DNA of 64,000 nt from Burkholderiales bacterium (GTDB lineage: Bacteria > Pseudomonadota > Gammaproteobacteria > Burkholderiales > SG8-39), in contig JACZJT010000008.1 in assembly GCA_014860445.1 (NCBI GenBank), forward strand, positions 1-64,000. Reading direction: 5' to 3'. The translations under genes were made by a program, and so were the position numbers. Of this stretch, positions 17,318 to 30,863 are shown in pieces (position 1 is the first letter of the stretch; each line of letters begins with the position of its first letter). The notes beneath the pieces are model-generated. The model was given only the letters and a program-made list of their open reading frames with translations, searched no databases and had not been told where the DNA came from.

Positions 17318-17785
17318 CTAAAGCAGTTCAGGGCTGGTAACGGCGCGCAGAACTACCTCCCCCGCACGATAGCAAAACCACCACAGCGCGCCTTTCTTTA
17401 TGGTCCAGTCAGACTGTTCTCCCGCGAGCAATTTGGCTGCGAGTTGTCCCAATGTAGGCTGGTGGCCGACGACGAGTACTGCGCCTTCTCGTCGCGGCCA
17501 GTCTGAAGCCGCGAGGATGTCCGCGATTTCCGCCTGCAGGCCGACGCGGGGCTCCGTGGTGTAGGGGAGTTCCAGTGATGCAGCCGTTTGCTGTGCGCGT
17601 TTGGCCGGGCTGACCAGAATCCGGCAGTCCCCCGGCAAGCGCGTCTTTAGCCAGGCGGCCATCTGCTTTGCCTGCTTGAACCCCTTCTTGCTCAGGGCAC
17701 GCCCGGAATCGGGGACCCCGTCTTCGGCGTCGGCGTGGCGCCAAAGCAGCAGGTCTGCGCCGAGTTCAATTTTGTTCCGGGTCAT
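17318..17785 (-). CDS. sixA: SixA-type phosphohistidine phosphatase
   Basis: A 155-residue histidine-phosphatase-family protein starting MTRNKIELGADLLLWRHADAED. The nucleophile motif is RHA (RHG in classical members) and the second histidine lies in VVGHQPTLG. SixA removes phosphate from histidine-containing phosphotransfer proteins such as ArcB's Hpt domain or the nitrogen PTS. I chose ATG 17785 because the family motif begins right after it; the longer frame to 17854 adds a non-family tail and overlaps the next gene. In betaproteobacteria sixA is often next to ppx, as here. The true substrate is not shown. Confidence 0.85.
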   Translation of the reverse strand: MTRNKIELGADLLLWRHADAEDGVPDSGRALSKKGFKQAKQMAAWLKTRLPGDCRILVSPAKRAQQTAASLELPYTTEPRVGLQAEIADILAASDWPRREGAVLVVGHQPTLGQLAAKLLAGEQSDWTIKKGALWWFCYRAGEVVLRAVTSPELL

Positions 17786-17837
17786 GACGTCTCCTTGCAT
17801 TTGACCTGCGCGCAATGTGGCCGCAGCTCCCGTCCGG

Positions 17838-18398
17838 CTAGGCTGGCCAACCAAACAGGGTAAGCGCGCCGGTAAGAATGAACAGGCCTGCCGCGCTCAG
17901 TCGTATCGCTTTCATCGGCAGGCGTGTCGCAAGCTTCTCGCCGACCATGACCGCGGGCACATTGGCCAGCATCATGCCCAGCGTCGTGCCCAACACCACA
18001 GCCGCCAGGCTGTCAAAGCGCGCCGCCAGCGCCACGGTGGCCAACTGCGTTTTATCGCCCATCTCGGCGAGAAAGAAGGCGATCAATGCCGTGACAAATG
18101 CGCCCGCGCGGTGGATTTTAGGATCGTCGTCCAGCGCGTCGGGATGCAGCGCCCACAGGCCGAAACCGATGAACAGCAGTCCCGTTACCCACAGCATCAC
18201 TCCCGGGCCGGCGAGATGCGCGAGCCAGGCCCCGACCGAACCCGCCAGTGCATGGTTCGCGATGGTCGCCACGAGAATGCCGGCGATGATGGCCCAGGGC
18301 TGGCGCAGCCGCGCCGCAAGGACAAACGACAGGAGTTGCGTCTTGTCGCCGATTTCGGCAATGGTGACCAGCAGGGTCGAGGTGAGGAATGCTTCCAA
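17838..18398 (-). CDS. GDT1/TMEM165 (UPF0016) family transporter, probably manganese export
   Basis: A membrane protein of about 186 residues with six predicted helices in two repeats. Each repeat carries the family signature E-x-G-D-K-T: AEIGDKTQLLS and AEMGDKTQLAT. GDT1/TMEM165 proteins move Mn or Ca; bacterial members export manganese. No ATG is available. TTG 18398 gives the typical N-terminus beginning EAFLTSTLLV; TTG 18425 is the alternative and would add nine proline-rich residues. fur lies upstream on the same strand after about 160 bases. Confidence 0.82.
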   Translation of the reverse strand: MEAFLTSTLLVTIAEIGDKTQLLSFVLAARLRQPWAIIAGILVATIANHALAGSVGAWLAHLAGPGVMLWVTGLLFIGFGLWALHPDALDDDPKIHRAGAFVTALIAFFLAEMGDKTQLATVALAARFDSLAAVVLGTTLGMMLANVPAVMVGEKLATRLPMKAIRLSAAGLFILTGALTLFGWPA

Positions 18399-18556
18399 AG
18401 GGATGGGGGGCGGTTCGAGGCGCAATGCGGGGTGACATCAAACAACCCTGGCCTATCCGCGACGGGATATACGCCGCGAAAGGACTTCCCCTTGTTCGTG
18501 AGAAAAAGGCTTTTTTGAGGTCGGAGGCACTCTATTTGATTTCGTATTGTCCGGTG

Positions 18557-18982
18557 TCAAGTCTTGTGAGGGCAGTTTGTCTTAATGCAATCGACGTACA
18601 GATGCAGCGAGTGGTCGCTGATGACGAATCCGCGTGTCTTTGCGATCTTGGCCTGGCGCTTTTCGATTTCAGCGTCGTAGAACTCCTCGACCCGCCCGCA
18701 TTGCATGCAGACCAGGTGATCGTGATGCGTGCCTACATTGAGCTCGAACACGGCGCGGCCGGATTCGAAATGATGCCGCTGCAGCAAGCCCGCGTGCTCG
18801 AACTGGGTCAGCACGCGATAGACCGTCGCCAGGCCGGTGTCCAGTCCGTCCGCAACGAGCAGCTTGTAGACGTCCTCGGCGGACAGGTGCCTTACCTTGC
18901 TTTTTTCGAACAGATTGAGAATCTTGAGCCGGGGTGCGGTGACCTTCAGGCCGATGGTCTTGAGATCTTCAGGTTTGCTCAT
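18557..18982 (-). CDS. fur: Ferric uptake regulator Fur
   Basis: Fur is the iron-responsive dimeric repressor. The 141 residues show the winged-helix DNA-binding domain ([41 protein letters not shown]), the metal-sensing region [11 protein letters not shown], the [15 protein letters not shown] motif with a CxxC zinc site, and a second Cys pair in CIKTNC at the C-terminus. It is divergent from bamE, the common betaproteobacterial arrangement. An AT-rich stretch between them (19021-19035) could hold both promoters; I could not identify a convincing Fur box. Confidence 0.95.
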   Translation of the reverse strand: MSKPEDLKTIGLKVTAPRLKILNLFEKSKVRHLSAEDVYKLLVADGLDTGLATVYRVLTQFEHAGLLQRHHFESGRAVFELNVGTHHDHLVCMQCGRVEEFYDAEIEKRQAKIAKTRGFVISDHSLHLYVDCIKTNCPHKT

Positions 18983-19065
18983 GTTTGTCGTTGTGCCTGG
19001 TCAATGGTGCGGGGAAACTAGGTTATCATATCGTCATTCACGCTCCTAGAGATCGAATTCACTCC

Positions 19066-19554
19066 ATGCTTTTACGCGCATCGATCGCATTTGCCGCACT
19101 GCTTCTGACATCATGCGGTTCCGTGGGCATACCCACGATGGGCCTCAAACCGTACCGCATGGAAATCCAGCAGGGCAATTTCGTGTCCCAGGAAATGGTG
19201 TCGCGTCTAAAGCCCGGCATGAGCCAGGACCAGGTGCGTTTCGTCCTGGGGACGCCGCTGATCACGGACAGTTTTCATGCCGACCGGTGGGACTACGTAT
19301 TCCGCCGGCAGAAGGCGAACTCGAACGATCTGGAGCAGCGCAAGATTACGGTGCTTTTCGAGAACGGCAAGCTGAAGCGCGTCGAAGGCGATGTGAAGCC
19401 GGCGGCCGGGGCCGATGCAACGGAGTCGCAGCGGGCGCCTCTCCCCGCAACGGCGGCCGCATCCGCAGCAAAGCCTGATGCCGCACCGGGTGCGCCCGCG
19501 CCGGAAGCGCCGCAGCAAAAAAGCTGGTGGCAACGACTCAAGGAAAAGTTTTGA
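19066..19554 (+). CDS. bamE: Outer membrane assembly lipoprotein BamE (SmpA/OmlA)
   Basis: BamE is a lipoprotein of the BAM complex that inserts beta-barrel proteins into the outer membrane. From ATG 19066 the product has 162 residues with a lipoprotein signal peptide ending in LLTSC (lipidated Cys17). The BamE fold motifs follow: [18 protein letters not shown] and DRWDYVFR. The C-terminus is an alanine/proline-rich tail ending WWQRLKEKF, which is longer than in E. coli and resembles other betaproteobacterial homologues. The longer frame from 18985 has no signal peptide at its start and is rejected. dapB follows after 10 bases. Confidence 0.93.
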   Translation: MLLRASIAFAALLLTSCGSVGIPTMGLKPYRMEIQQGNFVSQEMVSRLKPGMSQDQVRFVLGTPLITDSFHADRWDYVFRRQKANSNDLEQRKITVLFENGKLKRVEGDVKPAAGADATESQRAPLPATAAASAAKPDAAPGAPAPEAPQQKSWWQRLKEKF

Positions 19555-19564
19555 CGAGGGCAGG

Positions 19565-20362
19565 ATGAAGATCGCAATCGCCGGCAGTTCCGGGCGCATG
19601 GGGCGCACTCTGATCGAGGCGGTTCAATCGAGCGCCGACTTGAGCTTGTCGGCGGCGCTGGAAGTCGCCGGCAGCCCGCAGCTCGGCAGGGACGCAGGCG
19701 AAGCGCTGGGCGCGGCCTGCGGTGTTGCCATCAGCGCAGACTTTGTAGCCGGCATTGCGGCCTCCGATTGCCTGATCGACTTCACACGGCCCGAGGGCAG
19801 TCTGCTGCACCTCGAAGCCTGCGTAAAATCCGGCGCGAACATGGTGATCGGCACGACCGGATTCAGCGGGGAGGGCAAGCGGCGCATTGCCGACGCGGCG
19901 AAGCGAATAGCCATTGTGTTTGCGCCGAATATGGCCGTCGGCGTCAATGCGACCTTTAAGCTGGCGGAGGTTGCGGCAACGATTCTGGGTGATGCCTACG
20001 ACGTGGAAATCATCGAAGCCCATCACCGGCACAAGGTCGATGCGCCCTCCGGCACCGCACTCAAACTGGGCGAAGTGGTCGCCACAGCGTTGGGCCGCGA
20101 CCTGAAAAGTTGCGCAGTATACGGGCGCGAAGGCGATACCGGCGAGCGCGACACGAAGAGCATAGGGTTTCACGCGGTCCGCGGTGGCGACATCGTGGGC
20201 GAACACACCGTAATCTTTGCCGGCAGCGGCGAGCGCGTCGAAGTCACCGTGCGCTCGCAAAGCCGCATGACCTATGCAGTGGGTGCGCTGCGGGCCGCGC
20301 GCTTCCTAGAAGGGAAGTCTTCGGGGCTGTACGACATGCAGGACGTGCTCGGTCTGCGCTGA
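19565..20362 (+). CDS. dapB: 4-hydroxy-tetrahydrodipicolinate reductase
   Basis: DapB reduces hydroxy-tetrahydrodipicolinate with NAD(P)H in lysine and diaminopimelate synthesis. The 265-residue protein has the nucleotide-binding [10 protein letters not shown] at the N-terminus, [16 protein letters not shown], and the catalytic/substrate motif [15 protein letters not shown] near 155-170. The start is ATG 19565, 10 bases after bamE; the ORF extending upstream of it overlaps bamE. It lies before carA, but a strong promoter and hairpin in between suggest carAB is separately controlled. Confidence 0.95.
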   Translation: MKIAIAGSSGRMGRTLIEAVQSSADLSLSAALEVAGSPQLGRDAGEALGAACGVAISADFVAGIAASDCLIDFTRPEGSLLHLEACVKSGANMVIGTTGFSGEGKRRIADAAKRIAIVFAPNMAVGVNATFKLAEVAATILGDAYDVEIIEAHHRHKVDAPSGTALKLGEVVATALGRDLKSCAVYGREGDTGERDTKSIGFHAVRGGDIVGEHTVIFAGSGERVEVTVRSQSRMTYAVGALRAARFLEGKSSGLYDMQDVLGLR

Positions 20363-20390
20363 ACGGGCGCGGATCGGCGCATCGTACGGT

Positions 20391-20420
20391 TTGCGGCAAT
20401 CGGTCGATCCGGGTTATAAT
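20391..20420 (+). promoter_or_regulatory. Probable sigma-70 promoter of carAB
   Basis: TTGCGG (20391-20396) and a perfect TATAAT (20415-20420) are 18 bases apart. The predicted start is near 20427, inside the perfect 12-base palindrome GTCAAATTTGAC at 20426-20437. The palindrome at the start point could be an operator. Confidence 0.6.
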
Positions 20421-20435
20421 CCAGCGTCAAATTTG

Positions 20436-20466
20436 ACGGGACGGAACAGTATTGTTCCCGTCCCGT
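20436..20466 (+). promoter_or_regulatory. Long hairpin in the carA leader, candidate attenuator
   Basis: ACGGGACGGAACA (20436-20448) pairs with TGTTCCCGTCCCGT (20453-20466), a 13-pair stem with one bulged base and a four-base loop. TTTCTGT follows, a weak T-tract. It begins about ten bases after the predicted transcription start and ends 27 bases before the carA start, which suits transcription attenuation or mRNA protection. Confidence 0.45.
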
Positions 20467-20493
20467 TTCTGTATATAAATCCTGGAGTTAGCC

Positions 20494-21675
20494 GTGTCTT
20501 CGCCGTTTCCGCCTGCCATACTCGCGCTCGCTGACGGAACGGTATTTAGCGGGATCGGCGTCGGCGCGGAAGGCAGTTCGGCAGGGGAAGTGGTGTTCAA
20601 CACCGCCATGACCGGCTACCAGGAAATTCTCACCGATCCCTCCTATTGCCGCCAGATCGTCACCCTGACCTATCCGCATATCGGCAACACCGGCGTCAAC
20701 CCGGAAGATCAGGAATCCGCGCAGTTGTACGCAGCCGGGCTGGTGATCCGCGACCTGCCTTTGCGCGTATCGAATTTCCGCAGCGAGCAAAGCCTGCCCG
20801 ACTACCTTAAAGCCAACAAGCTCGTTGCCATCGCAGGCATTGACACGCGCAAGCTTACGCGCGTACTTCGCACGGGCGGCGCTCAGGCCGGGTGTCTGCT
20901 CGCTGCCGCGCCAGGCGGCAAGCTGGGAGAGGCGGACGTGGCGCGCGCCCTGGCTGCGGCGCGCGCATTTCCCGGGCTTGCCGGCATGGATCTGGCCAAA
21001 GTGGTTTCGGTGCGCGAACCCTACGATTGGACCGAAGGCGTGTGGCAGCTGGGCAAGGGCCATGGCAGGATAGCCAGTCACCGATATCACGTCGCAGCAT
21101 ACGACTTCGGCGTGAAGCGCAACATCCTGCGCCTGCTGGCCGAGCGCGGTTGCAAGGTTACGGTGTTCCCGGCCCAGACCGCGGCGAAGGCAGTACTCGC
21201 AAGCAAGCCCGACGGTGTTTTTCTTTCGAACGGTCCGGGCGATCCCGAACCCTGCACCTATGCCATTGAATCGATAGCCGAGATCATTGAAGCGGGCGTA
21301 CCCACATTCGGCATCTGCCTGGGCCACCAGCTACTGGGCCTCGCTTCGGGCGCAAAAACCATGAAAATGAAGTTCGGCCATCATGGCGCCAACCATCCGG
21401 TGAAGGATCTGGACACGGGCAGGGTGGCGATCACCAGCCAGAATCATGGCTTTGCGGTCGATGCCGCGACGCTGCCGGCCAATCTGCGACCCACCCATGT
21501 TTCGCTGTTCGATGGCAGCCTGCAGGGCATGGCGCGCACCGACCGGCCGGCGTTCTGCTTTCAGGGCCATCCGGAGGCGAGTCCCGGGCCGCACGACATC
21601 GGCTACCTGTTCGATCGCTTTGTGAAATTGATGGACGATGCCAAGGGCGGCAAACCCGCCGGTGCGAAGAACTGA
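20494..21675 (+). CDS. carA: Carbamoyl-phosphate synthase small subunit
   Basis: CarA hydrolyses glutamine and passes ammonia to CarB for carbamoyl phosphate, the precursor of pyrimidines and arginine. The 393-residue protein has the N-terminal CarA domain ([20 protein letters not shown]) and a class I glutaminase domain with Cys in [12 protein letters not shown] and His/Glu in [13 protein letters not shown]. The start codon is GTG 20494, after a GGAG-type ribosome site. carB begins two bases past its stop. The leader carries a promoter, a palindrome and a hairpin that may give pyrimidine control. Confidence 0.96.
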   Translation: MSSPFPPAILALADGTVFSGIGVGAEGSSAGEVVFNTAMTGYQEILTDPSYCRQIVTLTYPHIGNTGVNPEDQESAQLYAAGLVIRDLPLRVSNFRSEQSLPDYLKANKLVAIAGIDTRKLTRVLRTGGAQAGCLLAAAPGGKLGEADVARALAAARAFPGLAGMDLAKVVSVREPYDWTEGVWQLGKGHGRIASHRYHVAAYDFGVKRNILRLLAERGCKVTVFPAQTAAKAVLASKPDGVFLSNGPGDPEPCTYAIESIAEIIEAGVPTFGICLGHQLLGLASGAKTMKMKFGHHGANHPVKDLDTGRVAITSQNHGFAVDAATLPANLRPTHVSLFDGSLQGMARTDRPAFCFQGHPEASPGPHDIGYLFDRFVKLMDDAKGGKPAGAKN

Positions 21676-21676
21676 T

Positions 21677-24898
<3,222 letters not shown>

Positions 24899-24912
24899 AA
24901 GGATACGCGAAT

Positions 24913-25389
24913 ATGAGCAAGACCCCCCTTACGATTAAGGGCGCAGAACTATTGCGCGCAGAATTGCAGCGATTGAAGACGGTCGACCGGCACAGTGTGA
25001 TCGCGGCGATCGCCGAGGCGCGCTCGCACGGTGACCTGTCCGAAAACGCCGAGTACGACGCGGCCAAGGAACGGCAGAGCTTCATCGAAGGGCGCATCGC
25101 CGAGGTCGAGAGCAAACTCGCGAATGCGCAGGTTATCGACCCCAAGCTGCTCGATGCGGACGGCCGCTGCGTATTCGGATCCACCGTGGACCTGGAGGAG
25201 CAGGCGAACGGCGAAAAAGTGACCTACCAGATCGTCGGCGACGACGAGGCAGACATTAAACTCGGGAAGATTTCCATCGGGTCACCCATCGCGCGTGCGC
25301 TGATCGGAAAATATGCAGGCGATGTGGTCGAGGTACAGGCGCCCGGCGGCGTGCGTGGATTCGAAATCATCGATGTGCGCTACGAATAG
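24913..25389 (+). CDS. greA: Transcription elongation factor GreA
   Basis: GreA rescues backtracked RNA polymerase by stimulating transcript cleavage. The 158-residue protein has the N-terminal coiled coil whose tip carries the acidic catalytic motif [15 protein letters not shown] near 40, and the C-terminal FKBP-like domain ([25 protein letters not shown]). The start is ATG 24913, just after carB; the carAB-greA order is common in beta- and gammaproteobacteria. Confidence 0.96.
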   Translation: MSKTPLTIKGAELLRAELQRLKTVDRHSVIAAIAEARSHGDLSENAEYDAAKERQSFIEGRIAEVESKLANAQVIDPKLLDADGRCVFGSTVDLEEQANGEKVTYQIVGDDEADIKLGKISIGSPIARALIGKYAGDVVEVQAPGGVRGFEIIDVRYE

Positions 25390-25431
25390 CTGCGGAGCGG
25401 CGGGTGCCCGCAGTCGCGGGGCATGCGCGTA

Positions 25432-25782
25432 TTACTTGTCTTGGTAGCTTTTCTTCGTTTTTCGCGGTTGCTTGCGCGCAGCGCGTTTCTTCGGTTTGGC
25501 GGCAGACGGTTCCGGATTTTCGCGGTACACGACCAGAACCTTGCCGATGTGCTGCACCGGGGAGGCGTCGGTACGGTTGCAGATCTCGCCCAGCATGGCT
25601 TGACGCAGATCGCGGTCATCGCCCATCACCCGTATTTTGATCAGGTCATGCGCTTTGAGGCACACGTCGATTTCCTTGATCACCGAAGCCGACAGGCGCT
25701 GGTTGCCCACCGTGACCACGGGACTGAGTGCATGCGCCCGGGCTTTCAGCAGCCTGCGCTCGGAAGAGGATAGGGATTTCAT
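25432..25782 (-). CDS. yhbY: YhbY-type CRM-domain RNA-binding protein
   Basis: A 116-residue protein with the CRM (CRS1/YhbY) fold: SSERRLLKARAHALSPVV, VGNQRLSASVIKEIDVCLKAHDLIKIR and a GxxG-like loop region. YhbY associates with pre-50S ribosomal subunits. The C-terminus is a lysine/arginine-rich tail (KPKKRAARKQPRKTKK), common in betaproteobacterial members. The start is ATG 25782; the longer frame upstream runs through rlmE antisense and is not real. It is divergent from rlmE, another 50S assembly gene, with 45 bases between the starts. Confidence 0.9.
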   Translation of the reverse strand: MKSLSSSERRLLKARAHALSPVVTVGNQRLSASVIKEIDVCLKAHDLIKIRVMGDDRDLRQAMLGEICNRTDASPVQHIGKVLVVYRENPEPSAAKPKKRAARKQPRKTKKSYQDK

Positions 25783-25827
25783 ATTGAAGGCGATCGCAAA
25801 ACCCGATTGTAACAGTCTCACCAGACC

Positions 25828-26448
25828 ATGAGCCGAAGCAAAACCAGCAAAGCGTGGATGCGCGAGCACATTAACGATCCTTATGTGCAAAAGGCCAAGG
25901 CCGAAGGCTACCGCTCGCGCGCCGCGTACAAGCTGCTGGAATTGGACAAAAAAGACCGGCTGCTCGCCCCCGGCCAGCTGGTAGTCGATCTGGGCGCCGC
26001 CCCGGGCAGTTGGTCGCAGGTTGCGGCAGCCAAGCTCGGCGGCAAAGGACGGGTGGTGGCCCTGGATCTGTTGCCCATGGAGCCGCTGCCCGGTGTGCAC
26101 GTCCTGCAGGGTGATTTCCGCGAGCAGGAGATGGTCGATGCACTGTTTCTTGCGCTGGGCGGGGGCAAAGCGGACCTTGTAATCTCCGATTTGGCCCCCA
26201 ATATCTCTGGTATCGGCGTGAGCGATCAGGCGCGATCGATGTACCTGGCGGAACTTGCGCTGGAATTTGCCGGGCAATGCCTGAAACCTGGCGGTACTTT
26301 TGTGGTCAAAGTGTTCCAGGGGGCCGGATTCACCGAATTTCTATTGGCGATGCGCAAGGCTTTTGCGAAAGTAGGCTCGCGCAAGCCCGAGGCTTCGCGC
26401 GGACGCTCGAGTGAAATGTATTTGATAGGGAAAAGTCTGAAAGGCTAG
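25828..26448 (+). CDS. rlmE: 23S rRNA (uridine-2552) 2'-O-methyltransferase
   Basis: RlmE (FtsJ, RrmJ) methylates U2552 in the A loop of 23S rRNA during late 50S assembly. The 206 residues show the SAM motif [15 protein letters not shown] near 50-65 and the K-D-K-E catalytic set: Lys in [13 protein letters not shown], Asp in [10 protein letters not shown], Lys in TFVVKVFQG and Glu in SSEMYLIG. ftsH follows after about 120 bases, the conserved rlmE-ftsH-folP-glmM order. Confidence 0.95.
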   Translation: MSRSKTSKAWMREHINDPYVQKAKAEGYRSRAAYKLLELDKKDRLLAPGQLVVDLGAAPGSWSQVAAAKLGGKGRVVALDLLPMEPLPGVHVLQGDFREQEMVDALFLALGGGKADLVISDLAPNISGIGVSDQARSMYLAELALEFAGQCLKPGGTFVVKVFQGAGFTEFLLAMRKAFAKVGSRKPEASRGRSSEMYLIGKSLKG

Positions 26449-26569
26449 AACTCGCCGGCCTGCGGCCGGACATCCCGGCGTACCAGTCGCCGGTTTCGCG
26501 ACCGGGCTAGCAACACGCCGGTAACACTGTAAAATGGTCAGTTGACAGCAATAGTTGCATGGGAACCGA

Positions 26570-28456
26570 ATGAACAACATGTTTAAGAATCTCGTGATCT
26601 GGCTGGTGATCGGCATGGTGCTGATGACCGTATTCAACCAGTTCAACACGCGCCAGGTCACCCAGGCGGCGATGGACTATTCCCAGTTCTACGAGGAGGT
26701 CAAGTCCGGACGCATCGCCGAGGTGGTGATCGAGGGACGCAACCTCAAGGCCAAGACGACCGACGGCAAGGCCATCACGAGTTACTCTCCCGGCGATATC
26801 TGGCTCATTTCCGACTTGCTGAAATACGGCGTCAAAGTGAAGGCGAAACCGGAGGAAGAACCGTCCTTGCTGATGAATATATTCGTTTCCTGGTTCCCGA
26901 TGCTGCTTTTGATCGGCGTCTGGGTGTTCTTCATGCGGCAGATGCAGGGCGGCGGGCGCGGCGGGGCCTTCTCCTTCGGCAAATCGCGTGCGCGCATGCT
27001 AGATGAATCGACGAATACCGTCACTTTTGCCGATGTGGCCGGTTGCGAAGAGGCCAAGGAGGAGGTGTCCGAACTGGTCGATTTTCTGCGTGATCCATCC
27101 AAGTTCCAGAAGCTGGGCGGACGCATACCCAAGGGCGTGCTGATGGTCGGCAATCCCGGAACCGGCAAAACCCTGCTGGCGCGCGCCATCGCCGGCGAAG
27201 CCAAGGTTCCGTTTTTCTCCATTTCCGGTTCGGATTTCGTGGAGATGTTCGTAGGCGTCGGCGCGGCACGTGTGCGCGACATGTTCGAGCAGGCGAAAAA
27301 GCACGCGCCCTGCATCGTGTTCATCGACGAGATCGACGCGGTCGGCCGCCAGCGCGGCGCGGGGCTGGGCGGGGGCAACGACGAGCGTGAACAGACGCTG
27401 AACCAGTTGCTGGTGGAAATGGATGGTTTCGAGGCGACTGCGGGCGTCATCGTCATCGCCGCCACCAACCGTCCGGATGTGCTCGATCCGGCGCTGATGC
27501 GCCCGGGCCGCTTCGACCGGCAGGTGGTCGTGCCGCTGCCCGACATTCGCGGCCGCGAACAAATCCTGCTCGTGCACATGCGCAAGGTGCCGATGGCGCC
27601 CGACGTCAGGGCCGACATCATCGCGCGCGGCTGCCCCGGATTTTCAGGCGCCGACCTGGCCAATCTGGTCAACGAGGCTGCGCTGTTCGCGGCGCGCCAC
27701 AACAAGCGCCTGGTGGACATGGAGGACTTCGAACGCGCCAAGGACAAGGTCATCATGGGCGCGGAACGGCGCTCGCTGGTCATGCCGGAAGAAGAGCGGC
27801 GCAACACCGCCTATCACGAGTCCGGCCACACGGTGGTCGCGAAGCTCCTGCCCAAGACAGATCCGGTGCACAAGGTGACCATCATCCCGCGCGGACGGGC
27901 ATTGGGCGTGACCATGCAGCTGCCGGTGGAGGACCGCTACAGCATGGATCGCGAACGGCTGCTGTCCACGATCGCGGTGCTGTTCGGCGGTCGCATCGCC
28001 GAAGAAATATTCATGCACCAGATGACTACCGGCGCGTCGAACGATTTTGAGCGTGCGACCGAGATGGCGCGGCGCATGGTGACGCAATGGGGTATGTCGG
28101 ATGCGCTCGGGCCGATGGTGTACGGCGAAAACGATGGCGAGGTGTTCCTCGGCCGTTCGATTACCACGCACAAGAATGTATCCGAGGTGACGCTGCAGAA
28201 GGTCGACCAGGAGATACGGCGCATTATCGACGAGCAATATGCGTTGGCACGGCGCCTGATCGAGGAGAACCGGGACAAGGTCGAGACGATGACCAAGTCC
28301 CTGCTCGAGTGGGAGACGCTGGATTCGGACCAGTTGAACGACATCATGGAAGGCAAGCCGCCGCGCCCGCCCAAGCCGACGCAATCCGGCAGCGCGCCGC
28401 CGCCTTCGCCACCGAAAGACGACGCGGCCGGTGCCGCGGCTCCTGCGGCAACGTAA
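26570..28456 (+). CDS. ftsH: ATP-dependent zinc metalloprotease FtsH
   Basis: FtsH is a hexameric inner-membrane AAA protease. The 628-residue product starts [15 protein letters not shown] at ATG 26570. It has two N-terminal membrane helices flanking a periplasmic domain, then the AAA module (Walker A GNPGTGKT, Walker [16 protein letters not shown], arginine-finger region [10 protein letters not shown]) and the zinc protease motif HESGH near 425. The C-terminus is a proline-rich tail ([11 protein letters not shown] onward) of low complexity. TTG 26555 is a possible earlier start but less likely. A TAAAAT at 26530-26535 is a possible -10. Confidence 0.96.
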   Translation: MNNMFKNLVIWLVIGMVLMTVFNQFNTRQVTQAAMDYSQFYEEVKSGRIAEVVIEGRNLKAKTTDGKAITSYSPGDIWLISDLLKYGVKVKAKPEEEPSLLMNIFVSWFPMLLLIGVWVFFMRQMQGGGRGGAFSFGKSRARMLDESTNTVTFADVAGCEEAKEEVSELVDFLRDPSKFQKLGGRIPKGVLMVGNPGTGKTLLARAIAGEAKVPFFSISGSDFVEMFVGVGAARVRDMFEQAKKHAPCIVFIDEIDAVGRQRGAGLGGGNDEREQTLNQLLVEMDGFEATAGVIVIAATNRPDVLDPALMRPGRFDRQVVVPLPDIRGREQILLVHMRKVPMAPDVRADIIARGCPGFSGADLANLVNEAALFAARHNKRLVDMEDFERAKDKVIMGAERRSLVMPEEERRNTAYHESGHTVVAKLLPKTDPVHKVTIIPRGRALGVTMQLPVEDRYSMDRERLLSTIAVLFGGRIAEEIFMHQMTTGASNDFERATEMARRMVTQWGMSDALGPMVYGENDGEVFLGRSITTHKNVSEVTLQKVDQEIRRIIDEQYALARRLIEENRDKVETMTKSLLEWETLDSDQLNDIMEGKPPRPPKPTQSGSAPPPSPPKDDAAGAAAPAAT

Positions 28457-28523
28457 TATTTTATATAGTCATGCCGAATACAAACATGGGGTCTCCCGCT
28501 AGGGGAAACCCCTGATTGCACGA

Positions 28524-28549
28524 ACAAGGAGGGGTGCGCCCCCCCTTGT
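28524..28549 (+). terminator. Candidate terminator hairpin after ftsH
   Basis: ACAAGGAGGGG and CCCCCCCTTGT form an 11-pair stem with one mismatch around a TGCG loop. A second smaller stem (GGGG...CCCC, 28489-28513) lies just before it. There is no T-run, so it may stop transcription weakly or only protect the ftsH mRNA. The rest of 28457-28636 shows nothing I can name. Confidence 0.35.
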
Positions 28550-28636
28550 AAATCCCCCCCGCGCGGACAAGTATCGGCAAGTGCTCAATGTTCGTGAACG
28601 CGGTCTGTCTTCTGTTGTTCGCAAATTTTCAAATTA

Positions 28637-29461
28637 ATGACAGCGCATTTGCAATGCGGCCGCTTTCGCTTCTCGCTTGATCGTCCGCTCATAATGGGCG
28701 TGGTCAACATCACGCCCGATTCGTTTTCTGACGGCGGCCGATATCTCGATCCCGCCGCCGCAATTGCGCACGCGCGCACGCTGATGGATGAGGGTGCCGA
28801 CCTGATCGACCTGGGTGCGGAATCCAGCCGTCCGGGTGCTGCTGCGGTAGTGAGTGCGGACGAAGAACTGCGCCGCTTGTTGCCGGTGCTGCGGGGTCTG
28901 CGTGACCTGCCGCTGTCAGTCGACACGGTCAAGCCCGAGGTGATGCGCGCGGCGATCACCGAGGGCGCATCCATGATCAACGACATCAACGCATTGCGCG
29001 CGCCCGGCGCGGTGGAAGCGGTCGCGGCCGGTGATGCCGCGGTGTGTCTGATGCACATGCAAGGCAGACCCGACAGCATGCAGCAGCAGCCGCGTTACGG
29101 CGATGTGGTGGCCGAGGTGAAAGCTTTTCTGCAGGAGCGCATCGCCTGCGTCCACGCGGCGGGGATTGCAGTCGAGCGCGTGGTCGTTGATCCGGGTTTC
29201 GGGTTTGGCAAGACGCTGGAACACAATCTGGAACTGCTGCGCCATTTGCGCCAATTCGCGTCGTTGGGCGTGCCGCTGCTAGCGGGCTGGTCGCGCAAGT
29301 CTTCGCTGGGCAAGATCACCGGGAAGCCCGAAGGAGAGCGGCTCGCGGCAAGCATTGCCGCAGCATTGATTGCGGCGCAAAATGGCGCTGCGCTATTGCG
29401 CGTGCACGACGTTGCGCAGACGCGCGATGCGCTTTTGGTGCTTGAGGCGGTGGGAAAATAA
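28637..29461 (+). CDS. folP: Dihydropteroate synthase
   Basis: FolP joins p-aminobenzoate to the pterin pyrophosphate in folate synthesis and is the sulphonamide target. The 274-residue TIM-barrel protein has [17 protein letters not shown] near the N-terminus, [11 protein letters not shown], and the [19 protein letters not shown] and GWSRKSSLG motifs. glmM starts two bases after its stop, so the two are co-transcribed. Confidence 0.96.
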   Translation: MTAHLQCGRFRFSLDRPLIMGVVNITPDSFSDGGRYLDPAAAIAHARTLMDEGADLIDLGAESSRPGAAAVVSADEELRRLLPVLRGLRDLPLSVDTVKPEVMRAAITEGASMINDINALRAPGAVEAVAAGDAAVCLMHMQGRPDSMQQQPRYGDVVAEVKAFLQERIACVHAAGIAVERVVVDPGFGFGKTLEHNLELLRHLRQFASLGVPLLAGWSRKSSLGKITGKPEGERLAASIAAALIAAQNGAALLRVHDVAQTRDALLVLEAVGK

Positions 29462-29463
29462 CG

Positions 29464-30819
29464 ATGAGCAGAAAATATTTCGGAACCGATGGCATACGTG
29501 GCCTCGTGGGCGAACCGCCGATTACGCCGGATTTCATGGTGCGCCTGGGATATGCGGCCGGCGAGGTGCTGGCGCATCGCGCGCAGTTGCCACCGGGGCT
29601 GAGGCCGGCCGTGCTGATCGGCAAGGACACGCGCATTTCGGGATATATGCTCGAAGCGTCGCTGGAGGCGGGCTTTGCCGCGGCGGGCGTGGACGTGATG
29701 CTGTCCGGCCCGATGCCGACACCGGCCGTGGCCTATCTCACAAGGGCGCTGCGCCTGCAGGCCGGCGTGGTGATCAGCGCTTCGCACAATGCGTATCCGG
29801 ACAACGGCATCAAATTCTTTTCGGGCGACGGCAACAAGCTGGCCGACGCGGTGGAGATGGAGATCGAGGCGCAGCTGGAGCAGCCCATGCGCTGCTGCGC
29901 TTCGGCGCAGTTGGGCAAGGCACGGCGTATCGACGACGCCGCGGGCCGCTACATCGAATTCTGCAAGAGTACGTTTCCCAATCGACTGCACCTGCGCGGT
30001 TTGAAGATCGTGGTCGACTGCGCCAACGGCGCCGCCTATCACATCGCGCCGCATGTATTTCACGAGCTGGGCGCGGACGTGGTGGCAATCGGAGTCGAGC
30101 CGGACGGGTTGAACATCAACGACAAGGTGGGCGCGACCAGCCCCCAGGCGCTGCAGCTCGCGGTGCAGCAGCACAAAGCCGATCTGGGCATCGCACTGGA
30201 CGGTGACGGCGATCGACTGGTGATGGTGGACGACCGCGGCCTGAGCTACGACGGCGATCAATTGCTTTATGTGATCGCGCGCATGCGAGCCGGACAGGGA
30301 GCGGTCCCCGGCGTGGTGGGCACTTTGATGAGTAATCTCGCGCTGCAGCGCGCGCTGGAGGAGGCGGGCATCGCGTTTGCTCGCGCCAGGGTGGGCGATC
30401 GCTATGTGCTCGAAGTCCTGCAGGAGAAAGGCTGGCAACTGGGCGGCGAGAATTCCGGCCATATCATTTGCCTGGACAAGCACACCACCGGCGATGCGCT
30501 GATATCGGCGTTGCAGGTGCTCAGGGCGGTACGGGAGAGCGGCAGGACCCTGTCCGAACTCAGCCGCGGGCTGACGCTTTACCCGCAGAAGCTGGTGAAC
30601 GTCAGGGTCGGCAAGGGATTCAACTGGGAATCGAGTGCGGCCGTGGGCAAAGCCAAACAGACGGCCGAAAGCGAACTTGGCAAGGCAGGTAGAGTGCTGC
30701 TGCGGCCGTCGGGCACGGAGCCGGTACTGCGCGTGATGGTCGAAGGCGAGGACGGTGCCAAGGTCGAGTCCCTGGCGGCCATGCTGGCCGAGAGCGTGCG
30801 CGCCGCGGCTCAGGCCTAG
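29464..30819 (+). CDS. glmM: Phosphoglucosamine mutase
   Basis: GlmM converts glucosamine-6-phosphate to glucosamine-1-phosphate for peptidoglycan and lipopolysaccharide. The 451 residues show the opening [10 protein letters not shown], the phosphorylated serine in [16 protein letters not shown], the metal site DGDGDR, the sugar-binding GGENSGH and the phosphate-binding [12 protein letters not shown]. Its stop TAG overlaps, within CTAG, the stop of a relic of the pstB 3' end on the opposite strand. Confidence 0.96.
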   Translation: MSRKYFGTDGIRGLVGEPPITPDFMVRLGYAAGEVLAHRAQLPPGLRPAVLIGKDTRISGYMLEASLEAGFAAAGVDVMLSGPMPTPAVAYLTRALRLQAGVVISASHNAYPDNGIKFFSGDGNKLADAVEMEIEAQLEQPMRCCASAQLGKARRIDDAAGRYIEFCKSTFPNRLHLRGLKIVVDCANGAAYHIAPHVFHELGADVVAIGVEPDGLNINDKVGATSPQALQLAVQQHKADLGIALDGDGDRLVMVDDRGLSYDGDQLLYVIARMRAGQGAVPGVVGTLMSNLALQRALEEAGIAFARARVGDRYVLEVLQEKGWQLGGENSGHIICLDKHTTGDALISALQVLRAVRESGRTLSELSRGLTLYPQKLVNVRVGKGFNWESSAAVGKAKQTAESELGKAGRVLLRPSGTEPVLRVMVEGEDGAKVESLAAMLAESVRAAAQA

Positions 30820-30857
30820 CCGAATCGCCCGGTGATGTAGTGACTACGGCCGGGCCT
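30816..30857 (-). pseudogene. Relic copy of the pstB 3' end
   Basis: Read on the minus strand, this short stretch encodes [13 protein letters not shown] and a stop. The real pstB, whose stop is at 30914, ends [16 protein letters not shown]. Eleven positions including the stop match, but eight of the eleven shared codons differ synonymously, so this is not a recent direct copy. It looks like the tail of a diverged pstB left behind after gene replacement, or an old duplication. The palindromic repeat lies between the two tails. Confidence 0.55.
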
Positions 30858-30863
30858 GCGGCC

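Noticed and set aside
18399-18556. Possible manganese (yybP-ykoY) riboswitch before the GDT1-type gene, with AAGGGGAAGTCC on the minus strand
   Set aside because: The conserved GGGGAGTAG, ACATAC and GCAAGACC elements are not present and I could not draw the paired helices.
18983-19065. Possible Fur box between fur and bamE (GATATGATAAC on the minus strand)
   Set aside because: Only one GATAAT-like unit is recognisable; the bases are as well explained by overlapping -10 elements.
26449-26530. GC-rich small inverted repeats between rlmE and ftsH (CCGGCCTGCGGCCGG) as a third copy of the palindromic element
   Set aside because: It shares only the short GGCCTGCGGCC piece; the TAACTTGCGC core is missing.
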